A DNA stretch of 5,263 nucleotides from Bacillota bacterium (GTDB taxonomy: Bacteria; Bacillota; Dethiobacteria; Dethiobacterales; Dethiobacteraceae). A program made the position numbers and the translations under genes. How positions within the stretch are numbered: the stretch's first letter is position 1; every line of letters starts with the position of its first letter. The stretch spans positions 1 to 5,263 of the forward strand of contig JANKMV010000173.1 of assembly GCA_024650095.1 (NCBI GenBank), given 5' to 3'. Shown in pieces: positions 1 through 5,175 of the stretch. The notes beneath the pieces are model-generated. The model searched no databases. It saw only the letters and a program-made list of their open reading frames with translations, and was not told the origin of the DNA.

Positions 1-3
1 GAT

Positions 4-33
4 AAAAAGCTGACCGCATGCGGTCAGCTTTTT
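4..33. terminator. Bidirectional intrinsic terminator (perfect palindrome)
   Basis: The 30 bases are a perfect palindrome. A GCTGACCGC arm pairs with its complement around an AT centre, and is flanked by five A on the left and five T on the right. Read on either strand it gives a GC-rich hairpin followed by a U tract, so it can stop transcription in both directions. It begins 5 nt beyond the TAG stop (39-41) of the minus-strand hydrolase gene and is the evident end of the metY-hydrolase unit. The symmetry suggests a convergent plus-strand gene ending just outside the window, but that gene is not visible. Confidence 0.9.
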
Positions 34-38
34 GGTAG

Positions 39-656
39 CTAGCGTAGAAATGGATTATGTTCTATTTCCTCACCAATGGTGGTTTGAGGACCATGGCCTG
101 GATAAACCACAGTGTGCGAGGGTAGTGTAAGTAGTTTTTCCATAATGGAGGGGATAATTTCATCAAATGACCCGCCGGGGAGATCTGTACGCCCAATGGA
201 GCCCGCAAAGAGCGTGTCACCACTAAAGAGGGAGTCTTCCACCTGTAGACAGATGGAACCTTTCGTGTGACCTGGTGTGGCTATGACCGTCACTGTGAGC
301 TTACCGACGTGAAGCTGTTGCCCATCTTGCAGAAAACGATCGGCTTGCGCTAACGTCTCATGGCGAGAAAAAATTGTTAAACTTTCTGTGGGGTTACTAT
401 AGAGCTCACCATCAGCTTCATGGATAAGGAGAGGCACGCCTAATGCTTTCCGTACGTCCTCATTCGCTCCGGTATGATCAAAATGTCCATGAGTATTGAT
501 AATATACGTAATATTCACATTCGCTTCTTTCACCATTGCTAAAATTTGCGCGGCTTCGGCACCCGGATCAATGAGTACTCCTTCTCGTGTTTCTTCACAA
601 GCCAACATATAACAGTTAGCGGCAAATGAGCCGACCTCCATACCTTTTATCAGCAC
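39..656 (-). CDS. MBL-fold metallo-hydrolase, GloC (YcbL)/YqgX-like
   Basis: This 205-residue cytosolic protein has the metallo-beta-lactamase fold. All the metal ligands of the glyoxalase II branch are visible: THGHFDH at residues 55-61, His130 in TPGHT, Asp147 in SGDTLF and His188 in YPGHGP. The GRTDLPGG stretch (155-162) and the C-terminal HNPFLR ending are typical of the short GloC/YqgX group, which lacks the extra C-terminal domain of classical glyoxalase II. Members hydrolyse thioesters such as S-lactoylglutathione; the true substrate here is unknown, and many Bacillota lack glutathione. The start is GTG at 656, supported by AGAGG 7 nt upstream; the ATG five codons later (641) has no well-placed site. 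The gene follows metY by 97 nt with no terminator between them, so co-transcription under the S-box is likely. A sulfur-related role (persulfide or thioester handling) is only suggested by that context. Family call firm; substrate not. Confidence 0.88.
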   Translation of the reverse strand: MLIKGMEVGSFAANCYMLACEETREGVLIDPGAEAAQILAMVKEANVNITYIINTHGHFDHTGANEDVRKALGVPLLIHEADGELYSNPTESLTIFSRHETLAQADRFLQDGQQLHVGKLTVTVIATPGHTKGSICLQVEDSLFSGDTLFAGSIGRTDLPGGSFDEIIPSIMEKLLTLPSHTVVYPGHGPQTTIGEEIEHNPFLR

Positions 657-663
657 TGTAACA

Positions 664-668
664 CCTCT
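664..668 (-). promoter_or_regulatory. Ribosome binding site deciding the GTG start of the MBL hydrolase
   Basis: The minus strand reads AAAGAGGTG just before the gene, with the AGAGG core ending 7 nt upstream of GTG at 656. The internal ATG at 641 has only AAAAGG directly abutting it, which is too close. This favours the GTG start, which also gives the usual family N-terminus (MLIKGMEVG). Confidence 0.7.
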
Positions 669-756
669 TTCATTGCTTCTCTTGTAGTATTTCCACCCAA
701 GCGAGTGAAAATCCTGCCGCGCAAATTCGGGGATAGAGAATACTATACGTTGTGCT

Positions 757-2043
757 TTACTTCTCCACCGCCTGCACCAATGCTTGTTGTAAGTCTGCTA
801 AAATATCATTGATATCTTCAAGGCCGATGGAAAGACGGATATAATCATCAGTAACGCCCGCCTTTGCCTGTTCCTCTGCAGTAAGCTGTGAATGTGTGGT
901 CGTTGCCGGATGAATTGCGAGGGATTTGGCATCACCAATATTGGCCACATGAGAAAAAAGCTCTAGTGATTCAATAAATCGCTGCCCCGCAGCCCGACCG
1001 CCCTTAATACCAAAACCGAGGAGAGCACTGCAGCCTTTGGGTAAATACTTTTGCACTAAAGCAGCAGAGGCGTGACCCGCGAGCCCAGGATAGTTAACCC
1101 AACTCACAGCAGGATGTGCAGCTAAAAATTCTGCCACCGCCAGTCCATTATCACTATGTCTTTCCATGCGTAGATGAAGTGTTTCCAAGCCCTGTAGGAA
1201 GAGAAAAGCATTAAAGGGAGAAATGCTCGCCCCTAGATCGCGTAATATTTGCACACGTGCTTTGATAATATAGGCCAGTGACCCAAATGATTCCACATAA
1301 CGCATGCCATGGTAACTAGGATCGGGCTCTGTTAACTCGGGGAAACGATCGCGCGTCCACGTAAAGTTGCCCGAATCCACAATGATGCCCCCAATGGAAG
1401 TGCCATGACCCCCAATGAATTTCGTGAGCGAGTGCACCACTATATCGGCGCCATGCTCAAAGGGCCGCAAGAGATAAGGCGTCATCACTGTATTGTCCAC
1501 CACTAGGGGTACCCCGGCAGCATGAGCAATCTCCGCCACGGCGCTAAGATCCAAAACATCTAACTTCGGATTGCCCAACGATTCCGCATAGACGGCTTTC
1601 GTTTTGGTAGTGATGGCCCGACGGAAGTTTTCTGGATCGCCCGGGTCAACCAACTTTACAGTAATGCCCATTTTAGCAAAGGTGGAGGTGAAAAGCGTAA
1701 ATGTACCACCGTAGAGACTACTAGCAGCCACAATTTCATCTCCCACCTGTGCTATGTTTAAGAGAGCTAGCGAGATGGCTGATTGCCCACTGGCTACCGC
1801 CAGCGCTCCCACACCGCCCTCTAGTGCCGCCACCCGCTTTTCCAAAACGTCGGTGGTGGGGTTCATGATACGGGTATAAATATTACCAAACTCCTCCAAG
1901 CCAAAGAGACGAGCCGCATGTTCCGTATCATTAAATAGATACGATGTGGTTTGATAAATGGGAACTGCGCGTGAACCTGTGGCCGGATCCACAACCTGTC
2001 CTGCATGTACAGCTAGTGTAGCAAAACGATGGTCCTTACTCAT
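757..2043 (-). CDS. metY: O-acetylhomoserine sulfhydrylase (O-acetylhomoserine aminocarboxypropyltransferase)
   Basis: MetY is a PLP enzyme that condenses O-acetylhomoserine with sulfide (or methanethiol) to give homocysteine (or methionine), the direct sulfhydrylation route. The 428-residue product fits MetY (about 430) better than the shorter MetB/MetC/MetI enzymes (about 380). Visible Cys/Met-metabolism features, in 428-residue numbering, are the N-terminal [18 protein letters not shown] (Tyr56, Arg58) for phosphate binding across the dimer, SSLYGGT (Tyr111) for ring stacking, ESLGNP, Asp183 in VVDNT, and the Schiff-base Lys208 in [11 protein letters not shown]. The MetY-typical segment around [19 protein letters not shown] is present. 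I chose the ATG at 2043 because AGGAG lies 10 nt upstream and the family starts there. The frame stays open back to a GTG at 2154, but that extension lies in the structured leader and does not resemble the family. Expression is controlled by the S-box riboswitch upstream. Confidence 0.95.
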   Translation of the reverse strand: MSKDHRFATLAVHAGQVVDPATGSRAVPIYQTTSYLFNDTEHAARLFGLEEFGNIYTRIMNPTTDVLEKRVAALEGGVGALAVASGQSAISLALLNIAQVGDEIVAASSLYGGTFTLFTSTFAKMGITVKLVDPGDPENFRRAITTKTKAVYAESLGNPKLDVLDLSAVAEIAHAAGVPLVVDNTVMTPYLLRPFEHGADIVVHSLTKFIGGHGTSIGGIIVDSGNFTWTRDRFPELTEPDPSYHGMRYVESFGSLAYIIKARVQILRDLGASISPFNAFLFLQGLETLHLRMERHSDNGLAVAEFLAAHPAVSWVNYPGLAGHASAALVQKYLPKGCSALLGFGIKGGRAAGQRFIESLELFSHVANIGDAKSLAIHPATTTHSQLTAEEQAKAGVTDDYIRLSIGLEDINDILADLQQALVQAVEK

Positions 2044-2053
2044 TCTGATCACA

Positions 2054-2058
2054 CTCCT
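2054..2058 (-). promoter_or_regulatory. Ribosome binding site of metY
   Basis: The minus strand reads AGGAG, 10 nt before the ATG at 2043. It settles the start at 2043 rather than the upstream in-frame GTG at 2154. It lies about 40 nt beyond the second terminator-like hairpin, in an AT-rich single-stranded stretch. Confidence 0.75.
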
Positions 2059-2087
2059 ATTTATTAGTTTGTACTTTTGGGAAACAT

Positions 2088-2133
2088 AGTATAAGAAAAG
2101 CGCACTTAGTCGGTTCCCTTTTATGCGCTTTTC
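2088..2133 (-). terminator. Second terminator-like hairpin in the metY leader
   Basis: On the minus strand, GAAAAGCGCA (2133-2124) pairs perfectly with TGCGCTTTTC (2104-2095), a 10-bp stem with a 19-nt loop. The 3' arm merges into the U-rich tail TTTTCTTATACT (2099-2088). That tail is identical to the one after the S-box terminator. The loop is long for an intrinsic terminator and the GC core is only about five pairs, so it may be weak or conditional. It lies downstream of the S-box terminator and before the metY ribosome binding site, so it would be a second attenuation point if functional. Confidence 0.5.
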
Positions 2134-2134
2134 A

Positions 2135-2190
2135 ATACTGGTTACCTTAACCACTTGCTAGGTGCAAGTGATAAATTCCCTTACCAGTAT
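2135..2190 (-). ncRNA. Candidate compact structured RNA element in the metY leader
   Basis: On the minus strand, ATACTGGT (2190-2183) pairs perfectly with ACCAGTAT (2142-2135), closing a 56-nt segment. Inside is a perfect 7-bp hairpin, CACTTGC (2170-2164) with GCAAGTG (2158-2152), and an ACCTA loop. Loop ACCT (2163-2160) can pair with AGGT (2147-2144) in the 3' junction as a possible pseudoknot. An alternative hairpin, GGTTA (2152-2148) with TAACC (2144-2140), would break both stems, so two exclusive folds exist. The closing stem ends two bases before the second terminator-like hairpin, the layout of an aptamer followed by an expression platform. I do not recognise a known riboswitch class. 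This is inferred from pairing only. Confidence 0.35.
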
Positions 2191-2217
2191 AAGAAAACCT
2201 CTTCCGTTAAGAAGAGG
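2191..2217 (-). terminator. S-box expression-platform terminator with competing antiterminator
   Basis: On the minus strand, CCTCTTC (2217-2211) pairs perfectly with GAAGAGG (2204-2198) around a 6-nt loop, followed by TTTTCTT. This is a classical intrinsic terminator directly downstream of the SAM aptamer. The competing antiterminator is visible: TAAGGAGAG (2238-2230), which includes the 3' strand of aptamer P1, pairs over nine positions (one G-U) with CTCTTCTTA (2216-2208) of the terminator's 5' arm. SAM binding should stabilise P1, free the terminator and switch metY off. Confidence 0.9.
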
Positions 2218-2232
2218 CAATAGTTAACACTC

Positions 2233-2331
2233 TCCTTATCTTGCAGGCTTTCCTGCAGGAATTGGCACCTTCCAGTTCCCTGGGGTTGCCGGGCTTCATC
2301 GGACCTGTCCCTCCACCACTCTTGATAAGAA
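2233..2331 (-). promoter_or_regulatory. SAM-I (S-box) riboswitch aptamer
   Basis: The minus strand carries the S-box signature in order: CTTATCAAGAG opening P1, then GGTGGAGGGAC, CCGATGAAGCCCGGCAACC with the kink-turn region, GGAAGGTGCCAATTCC, and AAGATAAG closing P1. P1 pairs CTTATC (2329-2324) with GATAAG (2240-2235). P3 includes CCAG-GGAA-CTGG with a GNRA-type loop, and P4 is TGCAGG/CCTGCA around AAAG. This class binds S-adenosylmethionine and shuts off methionine and sulfur genes when SAM is plentiful. It lies about 190 nt upstream of the metY start and about 35 nt after the predicted transcription start. Confidence 0.96.
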
Positions 2332-2371
2332 TTCCTATGCATTTATACACACCAATCACTATATGATTACT

Positions 2372-2400
2372 ATGGTAACAGTTTGCCTTTGCTCTGTCAA
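2372..2400 (-). promoter_or_regulatory. Sigma-A-type promoter of the metY unit
   Basis: On the minus strand, a perfect -35 TTGACA (2400-2395) is followed after 17 nt by TACCAT (2377-2372), which matches the -10 consensus at four of six positions. Transcription would begin near 2365, about 35 nt before the SAM aptamer, giving a leader of roughly 320 nt. The perfect -35, optimal spacing and position directly upstream of the S-box support it. Confidence 0.75.
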
Positions 2401-2501
2401 TTCTTTTTTGCTTTTTCGCAATCTATCAGAATGAAGGCTATAGGCATGTCACTAGCATATGGTACATACTTCACATAAAACGAGTTTTTTTTGAGAATGA
2501 C

Positions 2502-2531
2502 TTGAGGTTTTGCCTATTTATAGATTATAAT
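2502..2531 (+). promoter_or_regulatory. Sigma-A-type promoter of serC
   Basis: TTGAGG (2502-2507) is followed after 18 nt by a perfect TATAAT (2526-2531). Transcription would start near 2538, giving a leader of under 30 nt that carries only the ribosome binding site. There is no room for a T-box or other leader sensor downstream of this promoter. An overlapping weaker pair, TTGAGA (2491) with TATTTA (2515), is possible. The 100 nt between this promoter and the metY promoter show no further element I can name. Confidence 0.72.
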
Positions 2532-2550
2532 TAAAGGAAATTCCCCTGTT

Positions 2551-2557
2551 AAGGAGG
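2551..2557 (+). promoter_or_regulatory. Strong ribosome binding site of serC
   Basis: AAGGAGG is a near-perfect Shine-Dalgarno sequence ending 7 nt before the ATG at 2565, and it fixes the serC start. Confidence 0.9.
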
Positions 2558-2564
2558 GAAAGTC

Positions 2565-3650
2565 ATGCAAGATCGTGTATTCAATTTTAACCCCGGTCCA
2601 TCTACCCTTCCGGTCTCTGTTTTGCAAAAAGCTCAGGCTGAACTAGTAAACTACAAGGGTTGTGGTATGTCAATTATGGAAATGTCCCACCGTGCCAAAG
2701 AGTATGTGGAAATTGTTGCAGGTACAGAAGCACTGTTTAAAGAGTTAACGGGTGTGGGAGACGATTATCGTGTCATGTTTTTACAAGGGGGCGCGAGTCA
2801 ACAATTTGCCATGATTCCGTTAAACTATCTCGGAGCAGAACAAAGTGCAGACTATGTTGTTACAGGTAGTTTTGCAGAAAAAGCCTTTAAAGAAGCCCAA
2901 AAAATGGGTAATGTCCAGCTGGCGGCCAGTAGTGCAGAACAGCAATATAACCAAATTCCCCCGCAAGAAAAACTCAAACTAGCTGCGGATGCGGCCTATG
3001 TACATATCACCACTAATAATACTATTTATGGCACCGAATGGCACTATCTCCCCGAAACCAATGGTGTACCCCTAATCGCTGATATGTCTAGTGATATTTT
3101 AAGTCGTCCGCTCGATTATAGTAAGTTTGATTTTCTTTATGCGGGCGCCCAGAAAAATCTTGGGCCCTCAGGTGTGGTTTTGGTGATGGCGCGCAAAGAA
3201 ATGGTAGCTAACCGTCCCTCATCGCTACCCACCATGTTCAACTATGAAACCTTCGCCAAACATGATTCCCTCTACAACACACCACCCACCTTTGGCATTT
3301 ACATGCTCAATCTTGTGCTCCAATGGATCAAAGAAAATGGCGGTCTTACCGCCATGGGCCAGAGGAATCAAGCAAAAGCCAACCTGATTTATGCAGTCAT
3401 TGATGAGGATGATTATTATCGTGGTCATGCCCAAGAGCAGAGCCGTAGTTTGATGAATATTACCTTCCGCTTACCTAATGAGGATTTGGAAAAAGCATTT
3501 GTGGAAGAAGCAACAAAGCACGGCCTCACTGGACTTAAAGGACATCGTTCTGTGGGCGGCATGCGCGCTTCTGTGTATAATGCCATGAGCCATGAGGGTT
3601 GTGTAGCCCTGGCCAACTTTATGCAAGACTTTAGAAAGCGTAATGGGTAA
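2565..3650 (+). CDS. serC: Phosphoserine aminotransferase
   Basis: SerC transfers an amino group from glutamate to 3-phosphohydroxypyruvate, giving 3-phosphoserine, the second step of serine synthesis. The homologous enzyme in some bacteria also acts in PLP (vitamin B6) synthesis. The 361-residue product has the usual full length. Visible family features are the N-terminal FNFNPGPSTLP, MSIMEMSHR (Arg43 in the substrate/phosphate region), QGGASQQFAMIPLN for cofactor-phosphate binding, NNTIYGTEW (Trp159 stacks on the PLP ring), Asp173 in IADMSSD, Schiff-base Lys197 in AGAQKNLGPSG, and the C-terminal GLKGHRSVGGMRAS. The start is supported by a strong ribosome binding site. The usual partner serA (phosphoglycerate dehydrogenase) is not next to it; instead an aspartate aminotransferase gene follows after 48 nt with no terminator, probably in one operon. 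The upstream promoter is divergent from that of metY. Confidence 0.96.
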   Translation: MQDRVFNFNPGPSTLPVSVLQKAQAELVNYKGCGMSIMEMSHRAKEYVEIVAGTEALFKELTGVGDDYRVMFLQGGASQQFAMIPLNYLGAEQSADYVVTGSFAEKAFKEAQKMGNVQLAASSAEQQYNQIPPQEKLKLAADAAYVHITTNNTIYGTEWHYLPETNGVPLIADMSSDILSRPLDYSKFDFLYAGAQKNLGPSGVVLVMARKEMVANRPSSLPTMFNYETFAKHDSLYNTPPTFGIYMLNLVLQWIKENGGLTAMGQRNQAKANLIYAVIDEDDYYRGHAQEQSRSLMNITFRLPNEDLEKAFVEEATKHGLTGLKGHRSVGGMRASVYNAMSHEGCVALANFMQDFRKRNG

Positions 3651-3678
3651 GCTACGTACATCTACGCATGTATGCAGA

Positions 3679-3685
3679 AGAGGAG
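3679..3685 (+). promoter_or_regulatory. Ribosome binding site deciding the aspB start
   Basis: AGAGGAG lies 13 nt before the ATG at 3699. The spacing is somewhat long, but the earlier in-frame ATG at 3672 has no ribosome binding site upstream and would place this site inside the coding region. The start at 3699 also matches the family N-terminus. Confidence 0.65.
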
Positions 3686-3698
3686 TGAAGCAAGCGCA

Positions 3699-4889
3699 AT
3701 GCTATCTAACAAAGCACAGTCCATTACCCCTTCTCCAACGCTACTCATTGATGCCAAGGCCAAAAAAATGAAGCGTGAGGGTGTGGACGTGATTGGTTTT
3801 GGTGCAGGAGAACCTGACTTTGAAACACCGGAACACATCAAACAAGCAGCCATCCAAGCCATTGGTGATGGTTTTACCCGCTATACCCCAGTAGCTGGCG
3901 CCCTAGACTTACAAGAAGCCATTTGCCACAAGCTCAAACGAGATAATAACCTCTCCTATCAGCCCCAGGAAATTGTAGCAAGTAATGGCGCTAAGCATTC
4001 TCTTTCTAATATCTTTGCGGCCTTACTCAACCCCGGAGATGAAGTAATCATTCCTGCACCTTTCTGGGTTAGCTATCCAGAAATTGTAAAAATACATGAC
4101 GGCATCCCCGTTATTGTACCGACCCACATTGAGAATCGTTGCAAAATTACAGTGACGGAATTGGCCGATGCCTTAACAGAGAAAACAAAAGCCATTATCA
4201 TTAATAGCCCTAATAATCCCACAGGGCAAGTGTATACACGCACAGAACTTCAGGCCATCGCGGACTTCGCAATAAAGCATAATCTCTATGTCATCTCAGA
4301 TGAAATATATGAGAAGCTCATTTACGGTAAAGAAGAGCATCTCAGCATAGCCTCCCTGGGTGCAGAGATAAAAAAGCGCACCATTGTCGTTAACGGCGTT
4401 TCCAAGGCGTACGCCATGACGGGCTGGCGCATTGGTTATACGGCATCCATTGCCCCCATTGCCAAGCTTATGAGCAGTATCCAAAGTCATACAACGAGCA
4501 ACGCCAATGCCATTGCGCAACGGGCAACCATTGCTGCCTTGTTGGGCCCTGAAGACTCGCTTCGTGACATGAGGATTGCCTTTGCAGAGCGCCGCGATTA
4601 TATGGTGCAACAAATTGACACCATCCCAGAGTTAACCTGCATCGAACCCGAAGGTGCATTTTACGTTTTTGTCGATGTGAGTCGTCTCTTTGGTCGTGCG
4701 TACCACGGACAAACGGTTACCACTAGTGTGGATTTTGCTACCCTACTGTTGGATAATGTTCAGGTAGCGGTAGTTCCAGGATCAGCCTTTGGTGCACCTG
4801 ACTATATCCGCTTTTCCTATGCACTCGCCATGGAGCAGATGCAAAAAGGCATGAAGCGCTTTGAACAATTCATCCAGGAAATAAAATAG
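3699..4889 (+). CDS. aspB: Aspartate aminotransferase (class I, subgroup Ib)
   Basis: This PLP enzyme interconverts aspartate plus 2-oxoglutarate with oxaloacetate plus glutamate, feeding the aspartate family that includes homoserine and methionine. I start it at 3699 (396 residues) because the N-terminus MLSNKAQSITPSPTLLIDAKAK then lines up with Bacillus AspB-type proteins and a ribosome binding site precedes it; the ATG at 3672 would add nine atypical residues. In 396-residue numbering, visible fold-type I features are GAGEPDF (35-41), NSPNNPTGQ with PLP-contacting Asn173, Asp201 in ISDEIYEKL pairing with the pyridine nitrogen, Tyr204, Schiff-base Lys236 in SKAYAMTGWR, and Arg371 in YIRFSYA for the substrate carboxylate. 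Subgroup Ib members can also act on prephenate or other keto acids, so the exact substrate is less certain than the family. The gene probably shares the serC transcript. Confidence 0.88.
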   Translation: MLSNKAQSITPSPTLLIDAKAKKMKREGVDVIGFGAGEPDFETPEHIKQAAIQAIGDGFTRYTPVAGALDLQEAICHKLKRDNNLSYQPQEIVASNGAKHSLSNIFAALLNPGDEVIIPAPFWVSYPEIVKIHDGIPVIVPTHIENRCKITVTELADALTEKTKAIIINSPNNPTGQVYTRTELQAIADFAIKHNLYVISDEIYEKLIYGKEEHLSIASLGAEIKKRTIVVNGVSKAYAMTGWRIGYTASIAPIAKLMSSIQSHTTSNANAIAQRATIAALLGPEDSLRDMRIAFAERRDYMVQQIDTIPELTCIEPEGAFYVFVDVSRLFGRAYHGQTVTTSVDFATLLLDNVQVAVVPGSAFGAPDYIRFSYALAMEQMQKGMKRFEQFIQEIK

Positions 4890-4935
4890 GTAACCCGGAA
4901 TGCACCATCCCTGATATAGTTGCTTCTGTTTATCC

Positions 4936-5175
4936 AGCAAGCAAGATACACAAACATTTTCTCACAACCTAATGTTGGGAATATGTACTCCATTCAACGA
5001 GCAAGCAAGATACCCAGCGTGTTGCCATAACCTAATATTGGGAGCATGTACTACATAACTGCGAACGAGCATAGTACCAAACGCAAACGTGTTGCCTCAA
5101 CCTAGTGTAGGGAACGGTCTTGACCGTTCCACATGCCCATAACCCTACGTGGGTGCACAATGACCATAAAATCGC
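4936..5175. repeat. Degenerate tandem repeat array, three to four units of about 63-70 bp
   Basis: Unit 1 begins with AGCAAGCAAGATAC at 4936-4949, and unit 2 repeats these 14 bases exactly at 5000-5013. Both continue to AACCTAAT (4966 and 5029), TTGGGA and ATGTACT (4983 and 5046), about 63 nt apart. Unit 3, from about 5064, shares AACGAGCA and CGTGTTGCC with unit 2 (5018 and 5088) and carries AACCTAGTGTAGGGA. A shorter fourth unit from about 5133 reads TGCCCATAACCCTACGTGGG and ends ATAAAATCGCG, against ATAACTGCG in unit 2. Each unit centres on an imperfect dyad (CCTAATGTTGGG, CCTAATATTGGG, CCTAGTGTAGGG, CCCTACGTGGG). The units are too diverged for recent slippage, and I do not recognise the family. 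Confidence 0.65.
5111..5130. repeat. Perfect 9-bp inverted repeat (hairpin)
   Basis: GGAACGGTC (5111-5119) and GACCGTTCC (5122-5130) form a perfect stem around TT. No T run follows on either strand, so this is not a standard intrinsic terminator. It could mark an RNA 3' end or block exonucleases after the aspB transcript, or be a palindromic repetitive element. It lies inside the third unit of the repeat array, where units 1 and 2 lack it. GTAGGG (5107-5112) can also pair with CCCTAC (5143-5148) as an outer stem. Confidence 0.7.

Larger units (their letters stand above)
2088..2197. repeat. Exact 12-bp direct repeats flanking an 86-nt structured segment
   Basis: AGTATAAGAAAA occurs on the plus strand at 2088-2099 and again at 2186-2197. 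The two copies carry the U tails of the two terminator-like hairpins. Each hairpin is also preceded on the minus strand by TATTG (2218-2222 and 2133-2137). The arrangement fits either duplication of a terminator module followed by replacement of the stem, or insertion of a small element that left a direct repeat. Confidence 0.6.

Noticed and set aside
2101..2133. Possible T-box motif in the metY leader (GGGAACCGACT in the loop of the second hairpin).
   Set aside because: The conserved T-box core with TGGNACCGCG is absent, and there is no room for a stem I with a specifier loop in this segment.
2044..2154. In-frame N-terminal extension of MetY from a GTG at 2154 (37 residues).
   Set aside because: It has no ribosome binding site, lies in the structured leader and does not resemble MetY N-termini. 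The ATG at 2043 has AGGAG 10 nt upstream.
2454..2484. Partial resemblance of this intergenic stretch to repeat unit 2 near 5043-5069 (AGCAT, GTAC, ACATAA, ACGAG in the same order).
   Set aside because: The match needs several gaps in AT-rich sequence and could easily be chance.
3652..3671. Near-duplicate CTACGTACAT/CTACGCATGT between serC and aspB, with a weak 5-bp TACAT/ATGTA inverted repeat.
   Set aside because: It is too short and imperfect for a terminator or operator call, and no T run follows.
3672..3698. Nine-residue N-terminal extension of the aspartate aminotransferase from ATG 3672.
   Set aside because: The ribosome binding site lies inside this stretch, nothing suitable precedes 3672, and the family N-terminus matches a start at 3699.
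3225..3862. Three minus-strand open frames of 66-78 codons inside or overlapping serC and aspB.
   Set aside because: They are antisense to well-supported genes and show no family motifs or convincing ribosome binding sites.
4296..4659. Two overlapping minus-strand open frames (105 and 63 codons) inside aspB.
   Set aside because: They are antisense to the conserved catalytic region of the aminotransferase, and their translations look like shadow composition with no recognisable motif.
4936..5175. CRISPR array.
   Set aside because: The units are whole-length degenerate repeats without identical short repeats separated by unique spacers, and no cas genes are visible.
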